64,000 nt of DNA from Halalkalicoccus sp. CG83. GTDB taxonomy: Archaea > Halobacteriota > Halobacteria > Halobacteriales > Halalkalicoccaceae. The stretch spans positions 1,674,001-1,738,000 of the forward strand of contig NZ_JAZDDH010000001.1 in NCBI RefSeq assembly GCF_037081715.1, written 5' to 3'. The notes under the pieces were generated by a model. It saw only the letters and a list, made by a program, of their open reading frames with translations, searched no databases and had not been told where the DNA came from. A program made the translations under genes and the position numbers. This document shows positions 52,115 to 60,900 of the stretch, in pieces (within the stretch, counting starts at the first letter, position 1; the number at the start of each line of letters is the position of its first letter).

Positions 52115-53082
52115 AGGTTACCCCGCTGGTACTGCGTGTAGAGATACGGCGTAATCACCGCAAGCGACAGCACGAACAGCGCGATCGCGATCGCCGAACC
52201 GTAGGCCCATTCCGACCTGCCGAACGCCTCGCGGACCATCTTGGTCGCGAGGATGTCCGCGCCCTGGCGGGGACGATACCCGCCGAAGATCGCGTACAGG
52301 AAGTCGAAGGCCTTCAGCGCGAACAGCACCAGCACAACCGAGGCGCTGACCATCGCGGGCCGCAACTGCGGGATGATCACGCGTCGATACATCCGAAGGG
52401 CGCTCGCCCCGTCGACCTTCGCGGCCTCGTACTGGTCGGACGGGATCGACCGCAGCGCGGCGAGGTAGATCACCATCGTATAGCCGCTGAACTGCCATAC
52501 GAGCGCGAAGATCACCGCACCTAACACCAGTTGCGGGTTCCCCAGCCAGTTGTACGGACCGAGGCCGAACACGCCGATGAACTGGTTGACGATCCCGGCG
52601 TTGACGTTGTACATCCAGCGCCAGAACTGGGCGGTGACGATGAATGACAGCGCGAACGGCAGGAGGTAGATCGTCCGAAACGATCGCCTGAAGCGCACCT
52701 CGTGGTCGAGCAGGATCGCCAGCCCGAGTCCGATGAGCAGGCAGGCGAAGGTGAAGACCACGAGGAGGACAAGCGTGTTTCGCGTCGCCGCCCACATCCC
52801 CGGATCCTGAACCATCGCCCAGTAGTTCTGCAGGCCCAACTCGCCGTAGTCGGGTTCGCCAAACCCCGAGAACGTCGTGAGCGAGAGGAAGAAGTTCCAC
52901 CCGATGGCGGCGTAGACGAAAAATCCCATCAGCAGGAACGGCGGCCCCCAGAACGGCGCAGACTGGACGACGTCACTATCGAGCCACCGCCGGGCCGTCG
53001 AGCGGCCGTCGGCCGTCCCGCCGTCGGTCCGGACACGCCGCTCGCGTCGAAGGCGACGCACGAACGCTATGACACGATTCAT
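52111..53082 (-). CDS. Sugar ABC transporter permease, MalF-like
   Basis: A 323-residue permease with six TMs and EAA loop SDQYEAAKVDGASALRMYRR. The cytosolic N-terminus is Arg-rich. It pairs with the downstream MalG-like permease to form the membrane channel. It lies just downstream of the binding lipoprotein. Confidence 0.94.
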   Translation of the reverse strand: MNRVIAFVRRLRRERRVRTDGGTADGRSTARRWLDSDVVQSAPFWGPPFLLMGFFVYAAIGWNFFLSLTTFSGFGEPDYGELGLQNYWAMVQDPGMWAATRNTLVLLVVFTFACLLIGLGLAILLDHEVRFRRSFRTIYLLPFALSFIVTAQFWRWMYNVNAGIVNQFIGVFGLGPYNWLGNPQLVLGAVIFALVWQFSGYTMVIYLAALRSIPSDQYEAAKVDGASALRMYRRVIIPQLRPAMVSASVVLVLFALKAFDFLYAIFGGYRPRQGADILATKMVREAFGRSEWAYGSAIAIALFVLSLAVITPYLYTQYQRGNL

Positions 53083-53094
53083 ACGATCGATGGG

Positions 53095-54405
53095 TTAGAC
53101 GGCGTTCATGAAGCCGCTGGTCGCGCCGTCCACGTCGAAGGGGTCGGCGAAGGTGTCGTTGAGCACGCCCTCAAGGTCCGACTGGGTGCTCGGATCCACC
53201 GCGAGACCGTGGGCGAGCGTCGGCGGCTTCTCCGAGGCGTTCTGGAAGTCCTCGATCGTGCTCGTGAGGTACTCGTTGAACTCGTCGGTGGACACCTCTT
53301 GGAGGGTGGGGATCGAACCCTTGTACTGATTGAACTGGACCTGGGCCGTCTCACCGCCGACGAACCGGAGGAATGCGGCGGACTCCTCGGGGCTGGGGTT
53401 CTCCCCCGGATAGATGAACGAGTCGAGGTGCAGGCCGTACATTCCGTCGGTTCCGGGAAAACGGACGGCGTCCCACTCCGCGCCGTACTCCAGACCCTCG
53501 TTGATGTACGCGCCCGCGACCCAGTTGCCCTGGTGGATGAACGCCGCGTCGCCGCTCATGATGTCCTGGTTGACCTCGGTGAAGTCGACGGACGCGGCGT
53601 CGTTGTTGATGTAGTTGCTCAGTATCTGCTCGAGCGTCTCGAACGTCGATCGGACGGCCGCCTCGTCGCCCTCGCCCTCGATGAAGCTCGTGTAGGCGTC
53701 GAACCCCTGGGTGCCGAGCATGGTGACGGCCCATGTCTGAAGGATCCCCCATGGCGCGAGCGACATCGCGAAGGGCGTGGCATCCGTTTCCGTGTTGACC
53801 GTGTCCAGCGCGTCGATCAGCGCATCGACGTCGCCCAGCGAACTCGGGTCGACGCCGGCCTGCTCGACGACCTCGACGTTGTAGAAGAGGTCGTTCATGC
53901 GGTGGGAACCGATCGGAACCGCCGAGAAGCCGTCGTCGAACTGGCAGGCCTCGACGGCCTCCTGGGCATGAGTGTCCTTCAGACCGGCCTCGTCCCAGAC
54001 GTCGGCCTCGATGTCGCCGAGGGCGCCCTCGTACTGCTGGAGGTTGGCGCCCGGCCAGCCGGCGAACGAACTCGGCGGATCGTTGCTCTGGAGACGGTTC
54101 GCGACCGTCTGGTCGAGGTTCTCGTTCCCCCCACCTCCGATCGGGTTCTCGTCGATCTCCATGTCGGGGTACTCCTCCGCGAGCGCGCTGAAGAGGGCGT
54201 CGGCGGCCTCCGCGCCGTCCCCGCCGGTCCAGCCGTGGAGCACCTCGAGCGTGTTGCTCCACTCGCCGCTTCCCCCACCGCCACCGCCGCCGTCGCCGCC
54301 GTTCCCCTCACCGCCGGTCAGACAGCCCGACAACGCCAGTACACCTGCGGTCCCGGCGACGCCCCCTAGAACCGTTCGTCGCGAAAGTGAGTCATTATTG
54401 AACAT
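53095..54405 (-). CDS. Sugar ABC substrate-binding lipoprotein
   Basis: A 436-residue extracytoplasmic binding protein of the carbohydrate-uptake-1 type. A Tat signal SRRTVLGGVAGTAGVLALSG ends in a lipobox Cys (SGC), so it is a membrane-anchored lipoprotein, followed by a Gly/Ser linker. The mature part has LEVLHGWTGGDGAEAADALF and the SBP fold. I took the ATG at 54405; an in-frame GTG at 54414 would add three residues. A minus-strand TATA-like atgttaag is about 33-40 bp upstream. The transported sugar is unknown. Confidence 0.93.
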   Translation of the reverse strand: MFNNDSLSRRTVLGGVAGTAGVLALSGCLTGGEGNGGDGGGGGGGSGEWSNTLEVLHGWTGGDGAEAADALFSALAEEYPDMEIDENPIGGGGNENLDQTVANRLQSNDPPSSFAGWPGANLQQYEGALGDIEADVWDEAGLKDTHAQEAVEACQFDDGFSAVPIGSHRMNDLFYNVEVVEQAGVDPSSLGDVDALIDALDTVNTETDATPFAMSLAPWGILQTWAVTMLGTQGFDAYTSFIEGEGDEAAVRSTFETLEQILSNYINNDAASVDFTEVNQDIMSGDAAFIHQGNWVAGAYINEGLEYGAEWDAVRFPGTDGMYGLHLDSFIYPGENPSPEESAAFLRFVGGETAQVQFNQYKGSIPTLQEVSTDEFNEYLTSTIEDFQNASEKPPTLAHGLAVDPSTQSDLEGVLNDTFADPFDVDGATSGFMNAV

Positions 54406-54611
54406 GATCGGCACGAAGGGACCGAAGGAGCAGGGTCACTTAACATTTCTGTCTTACTTCATCACCGAGTTCCTCACACCGCGACCCTTTCGGAGAACAC
54501 CCGCAGGCGGCCCGATCGGGAAGACCGAACTGCAATCGGAGGGATCGGCGACACGTTCGAGGAGAGCGGCGTTCCGGTGGCTTTTACCCGACTCCTCCCG
54601 AGGTGTCGCGC

Positions 54612-56018
54612 ATGACGGAGGACTTCCGAACCGAGGAGGACAGCCTGGGCGAGGTCGAGGTGCCCGCGGACGCCTACTGGGGGGCCCAGACCCAGCGCGC
54701 CGTCGAGAACTTCCCCGTCTCGGGGACCACCTTCGGCCGGCGGTTCGTCCGGGCGCTGGGGGTCGTGAAGAAGGCCGCCGCACGGGCGAACCTCGACCTC
54801 GAACTCGTCGCGGAGGAGAAGGCGGAGGCGATCATCGAGGCCGCCGACGAGGTGATCGCTGGAGAACACGACGACCAGTTCCCGGTCGACGTCTTCCAGA
54901 CGGGATCGGGTACCTCCTCCAACATGAACGCCAACGAGGTGATCGCGAACCGCGCGACCGAGATCGTCGGCGGGGAGATCGGTTCTCGTACCATCCACCC
55001 CAACGACCACGTCAACTACGGCCAGTCGTCGAACGACGTGATCCCGACGGCGATGCACGTCGCCAGCCTGGAGGCGGTCGAGAAGGACGTGCTGCCGGCG
55101 CTCGAGACGCTCGAGGAGGCGCTCGCGGCGAAGGAGGAGGAGTTCGCGAACGTGGTGAAGACGGGCCGCACCCACCTTCAGGACGCGACGCCGGTGACGC
55201 TCGGCCAGGAGTTCGGTGGCTACCGGACCCAGATCGAGAAGGGCCGCGTCCGCGTGAAGGCGACGCGCGCCCACCTCGCGGAGCTCGCGCTCGGCGGCAC
55301 CGCCGTCGGCACCGGCCTGAACACCCACGAGGAGTTCCCCGAGCGCGCCGTGGAGTACATCAGTGAGGAGACGGGCATCGACTTCGTCGAGGCCGACGAC
55401 CACTTCGAGGCCCAGGCGGCCCACGACGCGATGAGCGAGGCCCACGGCGCCCTGCGGACGGTCGCGGGCTCGATGAACAAGATCGCGAACGACCTCCGGC
55501 TGTTGGCGTCGGGCCCGCGAAACGGACTCGGCGAGATCGAACAGCCCGAGAACCAGCCCGGGAGCTCGATCATGCCCGGGAAGATCAACCCCGTCGTCGC
55601 GGAGTCGGTCAACCAGGTCCACAAGCGGGTCGTCGGCAACGACGCGACCGTCTCGACGGGGGCGGCCCGCGGCGAGCTCGATCTCAACCTCTACAAGCCG
55701 GTGCTCGCCCAGAGCTTCCTCGAGTCCGCGAAGCTCATCACCAACGCCGCAGAACAGTTCGGCGAGCGCTTCGTCGCGAAGCTCGAGGCCAACGCCGAGT
55801 ACTGCGAGGAGCAGGTCGAACGCAGCATGGCGCTGGCGACCGCGCTCAATCCCCACATCGGCTACGACAGGGCGAGCGACGCCGCGAAAACGGCTCTCAA
55901 GGAGGACAAGACCGTTCGAGAGGTCGTCGTCGAGAAGGGGTATCTCGAGGAGGGCGAGGTCGACGAGGTGCTCGATCCCGCGAAGATGACCGAACGCGGC
56001 ATCCTCGGCCAGGACTGA
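54612..56018 (+). CDS. fumC: Fumarate hydratase class II
   Basis: A 468-residue tetrameric lyase of the citrate cycle that interconverts fumarate and malate. Signature segments are QTGSGTSSNMNANEVIANRA, NDHVNYGQSSNDVIPTAMHV and GSSIMPGKINPVVAESVNQV, the family signature with the flexible catalytic Ser loop. It starts MTEDFRTEEDSLGEVEVPAD. The length matches FumC. Aspartase is a relative, but the sequence matches FumC best. Confidence 0.95.
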   Translation: MTEDFRTEEDSLGEVEVPADAYWGAQTQRAVENFPVSGTTFGRRFVRALGVVKKAAARANLDLELVAEEKAEAIIEAADEVIAGEHDDQFPVDVFQTGSGTSSNMNANEVIANRATEIVGGEIGSRTIHPNDHVNYGQSSNDVIPTAMHVASLEAVEKDVLPALETLEEALAAKEEEFANVVKTGRTHLQDATPVTLGQEFGGYRTQIEKGRVRVKATRAHLAELALGGTAVGTGLNTHEEFPERAVEYISEETGIDFVEADDHFEAQAAHDAMSEAHGALRTVAGSMNKIANDLRLLASGPRNGLGEIEQPENQPGSSIMPGKINPVVAESVNQVHKRVVGNDATVSTGAARGELDLNLYKPVLAQSFLESAKLITNAAEQFGERFVAKLEANAEYCEEQVERSMALATALNPHIGYDRASDAAKTALKEDKTVREVVVEKGYLEEGEVDEVLDPAKMTERGILGQD

Positions 56019-56082
56019 CGACGCGGTCGGATTCGACGAAGAAATCAGTACAGTTATGCTCTCGTCCTGAGTGAGTCTCGAC

Positions 56083-56319
56083 ATGTACACGTGTCGCACC
56101 TGCAAGCGCACGTTCGCCACCGAGCTCGCGCTGTCGCTTCACCGCGACTCCTGTTCCGAGGGACAGCTGTTCTGTCAGGTCTGCGGGGACCGGTTCGCCG
56201 AGCGCCGTGCCACGCGCGACGGGTGGCACTACGCCTGCCCGAACGAGGAGTGCGACGGCGAGGGACTCACCGAGGACCTGCTCCGGATCGACGACATGCG
56301 GGTCGCGGTACGTCGATAG
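56083..56319 (+). CDS. C2H2/CxxC zinc-finger protein
   Basis: A 78-residue protein starting MYTCRTCKRTFATELALSLH. CxxC...H and a second CQVCGDRF with HYACPNEEC form two zinc sites, the first like a C2H2 finger with a shortened end. DNA or protein binding is likely. The ATG at 56083 is chosen because a TATA-like element (about 56049-56057) lies 26-34 bp upstream. An in-frame GTG at 56071 is the alternative. Confidence 0.82.
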   Translation: MYTCRTCKRTFATELALSLHRDSCSEGQLFCQVCGDRFAERRATRDGWHYACPNEECDGEGLTEDLLRIDDMRVAVRR

Positions 56320-56478
56320 CACGGACCGTCGATCCCGCGTGCGCTGGCCCCGACGGACGCGACTCGCCTCCCCGAGACCGCATTCGAGATCGACCGCGGC
56401 GGCCACACGCCGCTCCGCTCGCTTCCGAGCCCGTCGTCTGGCCGCCCGGCACCCGACCTGATCGGTTCACGAAACTCG

Positions 56479-56499
56479 ATATATAAACTTATACTTATT
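56479..56499 (+). promoter_or_regulatory. Strong TATA region of the sequon lipoprotein gene
   Basis: An A/T-rich run including atataaactt and tatacttatt lies 22-42 bp before the ATG at 56521. It is the strongest TATA-like stretch seen in the window, suggesting high expression. Confidence 0.6.
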
Positions 56500-56520
56500 C
56501 GGACCGGATTCAGGAGCGTA

Positions 56521-56763
56521 ATGCAACGACGAGAGTTCATCGCGCTCACCGGTGCCGCAACGCTTCCGCTCCTGGCCGGCTGTACGAACGACGAGGAGGG
56601 TAGCGAGGACGGAGGGCACGACGAGAACGGCACGGACGAGTCCGAGGACAACGAGAGCGACACGAACGAATCCGGACTGAACGAGTCCGACGACAACGAG
56701 AGCGACACGAACGAGTCGGGGATGAACGAGAGCGACATGAACGAGTCCGACGAGGACCTCTAA
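56521..56763 (+). CDS. Small lipoprotein of repeated N-glycosylation sequons
   Basis: An 80-residue protein. MQRREFIALTGAATLPLLAG plus Cys21 is a Tat-type signal with lipobox (LLAGC). The mature 60 residues are almost all Asp/Glu/Asn/Ser and contain eight N-x-S/T sequons: one NGT and seven NES, in repeats like DNESDTNESG. It has no globular domain. It should be a lipid-anchored, highly acidic tail outside the cell that can carry dense N-glycans. Its function is unknown; a surface coat, spacer or glycan carrier is a guess. It has a strong own promoter. Confidence 0.8.
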   Translation: MQRREFIALTGAATLPLLAGCTNDEEGSEDGGHDENGTDESEDNESDTNESGLNESDDNESDTNESGMNESDMNESDEDL

Positions 56764-56826
56764 CCGCCGGGCGCTCCCGGACGCGACTGGACGGTTTTTT
56801 ATCGCTCGACCGCGCACGGCGGAACG

Positions 56827-58698
56827 ATGACCGCGGAGTACGACTACGAATCCCTCGGGCTCGTCGCCGGTCTCGAGATCCACCAGCAGCTCGACACCGA
56901 GACCAAGCTCTTCTGTTCGTGTCCCACCGAGCGGCGTGACCCCGACGGGGCCGCTCGGCGCTTCACGCGCTATCTCCACCCGACGAGGAGCGAGCTCGGC
57001 GAGGTCGACGACGCCGCCCTTGAGGAGAGCCAGATCGACCGCGAGTTCGAGTACCTCGCCTACGACTCGACCTGCCTCGTCGAGGAGGACGAGGAGCCGC
57101 CCCATCGGCTCGACCGCGAGGCGCTCGGCGTCGCCCTCGAGATCGCCCAACTGCTCGAGATGGCCGCCGTCGACCAGGCCCACGTGATGCGGAAGATCGT
57201 CGTCGACGGCTCGAACACGTCGGGCTTCCAGCGCTCCTCGCTGATCGCCACCGACGGCGAGATCGAGACCAGCGCGGGCCCGGTCGGGATCGAGGACCTC
57301 CTGCTGGAGGAGGAGAGCGCCGCACGGATCGAGGAGACCGACGAGGGAGTGCGCTTCGGGCTCGACAGGCTCGGCATTCCGTTGGTCGAGATCGGCACGA
57401 GTCCCGACATCCGCTCGCCCGAGCAGGCGCGCGAGGCCGCCGAACGCATCGGGATGCTGCTTCGCTCGACGGGTACCGTGAAACGGGGCCTCGGCACCAT
57501 CCGCCAGGACGTCAACGTCTCGATCGCGGAGGGCGCGCGCGTCGAGATGAAGGGCGTCCAGAGCCTCGACGAGATCGACGACCTCGTCCGCGAGGAGGTC
57601 GGCCGCCAGGTCGCGCTGCTCGAGATCAGCGAGGAGCTCGCCGAGCGCGACGCCTCGGTGGGCGATCCGATCGACGCGAGCGAGGTCTTCGAGGACACCG
57701 AGAGCGGCGTCATCGGCGGCGCGCTCGGTTCGGGCGGCTCCGTGATGGCCGTTCCCCTCTACGGGTTCGACGGCCTCGTGGGCCGCGAGCTCCAGCCCGA
57801 CCGCCGACTCGGGACCGAGCTCTCGGATCACGCGAAGCGCCACGGAGCGGGCGGGATCTTCCACACCGACGAGCTTCCCGCCTACGGAGTCACCGGGAAC
57901 GAGGTCGAGGCGCTGCGTGAGGCGGTCGGTGCGAGCGAGGGGGACGCGGTCGCCATCGTCGCCGACGACACCGACACGGCCGAGAACGCGATCGAGGCGG
58001 TCGCGGAACGCGCCCGAACGGCGATGGAGGGCGTCCCCGAGGAGACCCGTGGTGCGAACGAGGATGGCACCTCGCGGTACCTGCGCCCGTTACCCGGCGC
58101 GGCGCGGATGTATCCCGAGACGGACGTCCCGCCGGTCGAGCCCGACCCCTCGGAGGTCGAGGCGCCCGAACTGCTGACCGAGAAGGTCGAGCGGTATCAG
58201 TCCGAACACGATCTGGACGCCGGGCTCGCCGAACAGGTCGCCTACGGCCGACGCATGCCGCTGTTCGAGCACGTCGTGAGCGAGGGGGTCGATCCGACGC
58301 TCGCCGCCGGCACGCTCGAGTCCACCCTGACGGAGCTTCGGCGTGACGACGTACCCGTCGGAAACCTGACCGACGACCACCTCGCGGGGACGCTCGCGCT
58401 CGTACGCGACGGCGACCTCCCCAAGGGGAGCGTCGGCGACCTGCTGCGGGTGCTCGCCGAGGAGCCGTCGTTGACGGCCGAGGAGGCAGCGGAGCGCGAG
58501 GAGCTCGGCGGCGCCTCCGAGGGCGACGTCCGGGAGGCCGTCCGCGAGGTCGTCGAGCGAAACGAAGCGCAGGTCGAGGCCGAGGGGATGGGCGCGTTCT
58601 CCGGACTGATGGGCGAGGCGATGGGCACGCTCGGCGGGAAGGCCGACGGCGAGGTCGTCAGCACCGCCCTGCGCGAGGAGATCCAGAAGCGGACCTGA
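56827..58698 (+). CDS. gatE: Glu-tRNA(Gln) amidotransferase subunit E
   Basis: A 623-residue GatB/GatE-family kinase domain protein. It begins with YESLGLVAGLEIHQQLDTET (the GLEIHxQL hallmark), followed by KLFCSCPTERRDPDGAARRF, VVDGSNTSGFQRSSLIA and EIGTSPDIRSPEQAREAAER. The insert around 270-400 is the AspRS-like GatE-specific domain, and the C-terminal YqeY-like domain ends the protein. With GatD it forms Gln-tRNA in archaea. GatD is not seen here. Confidence 0.95.
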   Translation: MTAEYDYESLGLVAGLEIHQQLDTETKLFCSCPTERRDPDGAARRFTRYLHPTRSELGEVDDAALEESQIDREFEYLAYDSTCLVEEDEEPPHRLDREALGVALEIAQLLEMAAVDQAHVMRKIVVDGSNTSGFQRSSLIATDGEIETSAGPVGIEDLLLEEESAARIEETDEGVRFGLDRLGIPLVEIGTSPDIRSPEQAREAAERIGMLLRSTGTVKRGLGTIRQDVNVSIAEGARVEMKGVQSLDEIDDLVREEVGRQVALLEISEELAERDASVGDPIDASEVFEDTESGVIGGALGSGGSVMAVPLYGFDGLVGRELQPDRRLGTELSDHAKRHGAGGIFHTDELPAYGVTGNEVEALREAVGASEGDAVAIVADDTDTAENAIEAVAERARTAMEGVPEETRGANEDGTSRYLRPLPGAARMYPETDVPPVEPDPSEVEAPELLTEKVERYQSEHDLDAGLAEQVAYGRRMPLFEHVVSEGVDPTLAAGTLESTLTELRRDDVPVGNLTDDHLAGTLALVRDGDLPKGSVGDLLRVLAEEPSLTAEEAAEREELGGASEGDVREAVREVVERNEAQVEAEGMGAFSGLMGEAMGTLGGKADGEVVSTALREEIQKRT

Positions 58699-58979
58699 TT
58701 CGCGTCTACGATCGAGTCGGCGCGGTATCCATGCGGTAGCGTCACCAAAACCGACGTCCGCAAGTCGGCGTCCGGCGCTCGCACCCTTGCCTTACTTCGC
58801 GTGCTGCCAGTACACCACCCGTTTCGCCTATCAGTGGCCGGAAACGAACGCCGACGACCACGAGTATCCGATCCGTAGGGGTGAGGCGAGATTCGGGATC
58901 AGCCGACGCGCTCCTCGATCGTCGTCGCCGTCACCGTCGGCCCTCATACCGTTCTGGACGGGTGATGAGGGCGTCCACT

Positions 58980-59348
58980 CTACGATCTCAACGCGCCGGC
59001 GATCGCCCCGCCGATCGCGCTATCGATCGCGAGGAGTGCCGCGAGAAACACGACGGCGGCGGCTATCCCACCACCGCCGAGGAGGCCGGTGACCGGATCG
59101 ATCACGCCGGTCACGCCGAGAACGGTCGTGCCGATCACGACGAACCCAGCGAGGAGTACTCCGCCGAGAGCTCCCGCGAGCAGGCCGTGCCACGCGCCGC
59201 TCCCGAGCCCACCGGCGGCGAGCCATCCGGCGACGAACCCACCGATCAATCCGCCACCGATCTGCCCGATCACCGGAAGCGCAAGACCGAGCACGCTAAC
59301 GAGCAATCCCACGACGAACCCGGTGATGACCGCCGACCATCGTACCAT
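58980..59348 (-). CDS. DUF5518 membrane protein
   Basis: A 122-residue, Gly-rich membrane protein. It has four hydrophobic segments (residues 5-28, 28-46, 50-78 and 84-118) with the GGLIGGFVAGWLAAGGLGSG pattern of DUF5518. The role is unknown. The 280 bp to its left (58699-58979) and the 229 bp to its right contain no gene. Confidence 0.85.
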   Translation of the reverse strand: MVRWSAVITGFVVGLLVSVLGLALPVIGQIGGGLIGGFVAGWLAAGGLGSGAWHGLLAGALGGVLLAGFVVIGTTVLGVTGVIDPVTGLLGGGGIAAAVVFLAALLAIDSAIGGAIAGALRS

Positions 59349-59577
59349 ATGTCAGGATAGGCGCCTGAAAAGCAAAAGCTGAACGCAGGCAACTGCCAGA
59401 GGTGGTTCCCACGAGCGACCGCGGGAACGTCGATATCGACGGAGCGTATCGGAAAACGGGAGTAACGAAGGGATCGGATCGGTGACTGTGTGTGGATCCC
59501 GAAATCGGCCGCTCCCTCCTATCGCCGTCGTCACGTACAGGGGCAGTGAGATCCGGGCACACCGAAGGAGACGACCG

Positions 59578-60291
59578 TTACTTCCGCGTCGCGCGCTCGA
59601 TCGCCCGCAGGACGCCGTGGAGCGTCGTGATCTCCCTGGTGGTGGGGTGAGCACGACCCACCAGCCGACGGACCAGCCGCATCGTCTTCGAGCGTTTCCC
59701 CTCGGGGTACTCGAGGCTTCCGAGCGTCGCGTCGAAGCGCTCGTAGAATCGTTCGATCTCGGACTCGTTCGCCCGCTCGCGCTCGACGTCGGGTAGCTGT
59801 GAGTCGGCCATCGCCAACCCGCGAAGCTCGTAGAGCGCGATCGTCGCGGCCTGTCCGAGGTTCAGTACGGGGTAGTCTGCGCTCGCGGGGATCGCACACA
59901 CTCGGTCGATGCGCGCGAGCTCGTCGTTGGTCAGCCCGATCCGTTCGCGGCCGAACAGCAGGGCGACGTCCGTCTCGACGCCGGCGAGCTCCTCGGCGAG
60001 CTCCTCCGGGGTGGCGAACGGGAACCTGACGTGTTTTCGAGCGTCCTCGTTGGTCGTCGCCGTGAAGCCGACGGTGTAGAACCTCTCGACGATCTCCTCG
60101 AAGGTGACGACCTCCGCGTCCGGAAGGACGTCCTCCCGTGCCTGTCCCGCGAAACCGTAGGCCTCGCCGTCCCGGTCGAGTTCGGGCGGGTCGACGAGCT
60201 TCAGGTCCGCGAAGCCGAAGTTCTTCATCGCGCGGGCGATGGTGCCGACGTTGCCCGGCGTCTCGGCGTCGACGACGACGACGCTGATCAC
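59578..60291 (-). CDS. TrmJ-like RNA 2'-O-methyltransferase
   Basis: A 237-residue SPOUT-fold methyltransferase. VVVDAETPGNVGTIARAMKN (after the start) and VALLFGRERIGLTNDELARI, then VLNLGQAATIALYELRG, are SpoU/TrmJ motifs 1-3. The knot binds SAM. Likely substrate is tRNA position 32. The start is GTG at 60291, overlapping the upstream gene's TGA (GTGA); the longer frame upstream is rejected. Confidence 0.92.
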   Translation of the reverse strand: MISVVVVDAETPGNVGTIARAMKNFGFADLKLVDPPELDRDGEAYGFAGQAREDVLPDAEVVTFEEIVERFYTVGFTATTNEDARKHVRFPFATPEELAEELAGVETDVALLFGRERIGLTNDELARIDRVCAIPASADYPVLNLGQAATIALYELRGLAMADSQLPDVERERANESEIERFYERFDATLGSLEYPEGKRSKTMRLVRRLVGRAHPTTREITTLHGVLRAIERATRK

Positions 60292-60812
60292 GAGGAGGGA
60301 TACTCCCGGCCGAGGTCGACGTCGCGGAGATCGATGCGTTTTCCGTCCTCGGGAGCCTCGACCTCCAGTTCCTCGAAGTCGACGTCGCTCGGGTCGGGGA
60401 CGTCCTCGGGGTCGGTGTCGACGTGTTCGATCCCGTCGTAGTTGCCCGGCGCGCGTCCGCCGCCGGCGAACCACTCGTGGAAGGCGTCCTTGAGTTCGTC
60501 CTCGCCCACGTACTCCCGTCCACCCTCCTCCCGAAACCAGTAGAGGAAGTCGGGCTCGTGCTCGTCGCAGAGCAGCACTTCCGAGCGGGGCTCGCCGTAG
60601 ACCGCCTCCGCGACGTTACACTCCGCGATCTCCTCGTCGCCGTGGATCAGCCAGCAGGCCTGACACGGCGAGGTGACGAGCAGTTCGAGGCGCTCGAGAC
60701 GCAGGCGCGTCTCCTCCGGAATCTCCGCCAACGGCTTGAACTCGCCGTCGGCGTCGAACACCTCCTGCTCGTCGAACCGCCAGCCTCGAAGCCCGATGTT
60801 CACCTTGCCCAT
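60288..60812 (-). CDS. Conserved haloarchaeal protein with Cys/His cluster
   Basis: A 174-residue protein. MGKVNIGLRGWRFDEQEVFD starts it; SPCQACWLIHGDEEIAECNV and LLCDEHEPDFLYWFREEGGR give a probable zinc site (CxxC, C, CxxH). The tail is acidic. The function is unknown. It is co-transcribed with the RNA methyltransferase gene by overlap (GTGA), so a role in RNA modification is a possibility. Confidence 0.82.
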   Translation of the reverse strand: MGKVNIGLRGWRFDEQEVFDADGEFKPLAEIPEETRLRLERLELLVTSPCQACWLIHGDEEIAECNVAEAVYGEPRSEVLLCDEHEPDFLYWFREEGGREYVGEDELKDAFHEWFAGGGRAPGNYDGIEHVDTDPEDVPDPSDVDFEELEVEAPEDGKRIDLRDVDLGREYPSS

Positions 60813-60900
60813 GGCCGTTCTACCCGCGCGGTCGGTAAAAACCGCGTGGATCGCCCGGGGAACCGGACGGCCTATCCGGTCGCCCTCCCTACTCCCGCCC

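Noticed and set aside
18713-54405. A functional sugar-degradation island linking GH3 and the ABC importer
   Set aside because: The genes are more than 29 kb apart with unrelated genes between, so linkage gives no support.
58787-59360. + strand frames between gatE and the DUF5518 gene
   Set aside because: They are Arg/Ser-rich, overlap the DUF5518 gene antisense, and lack any domain.
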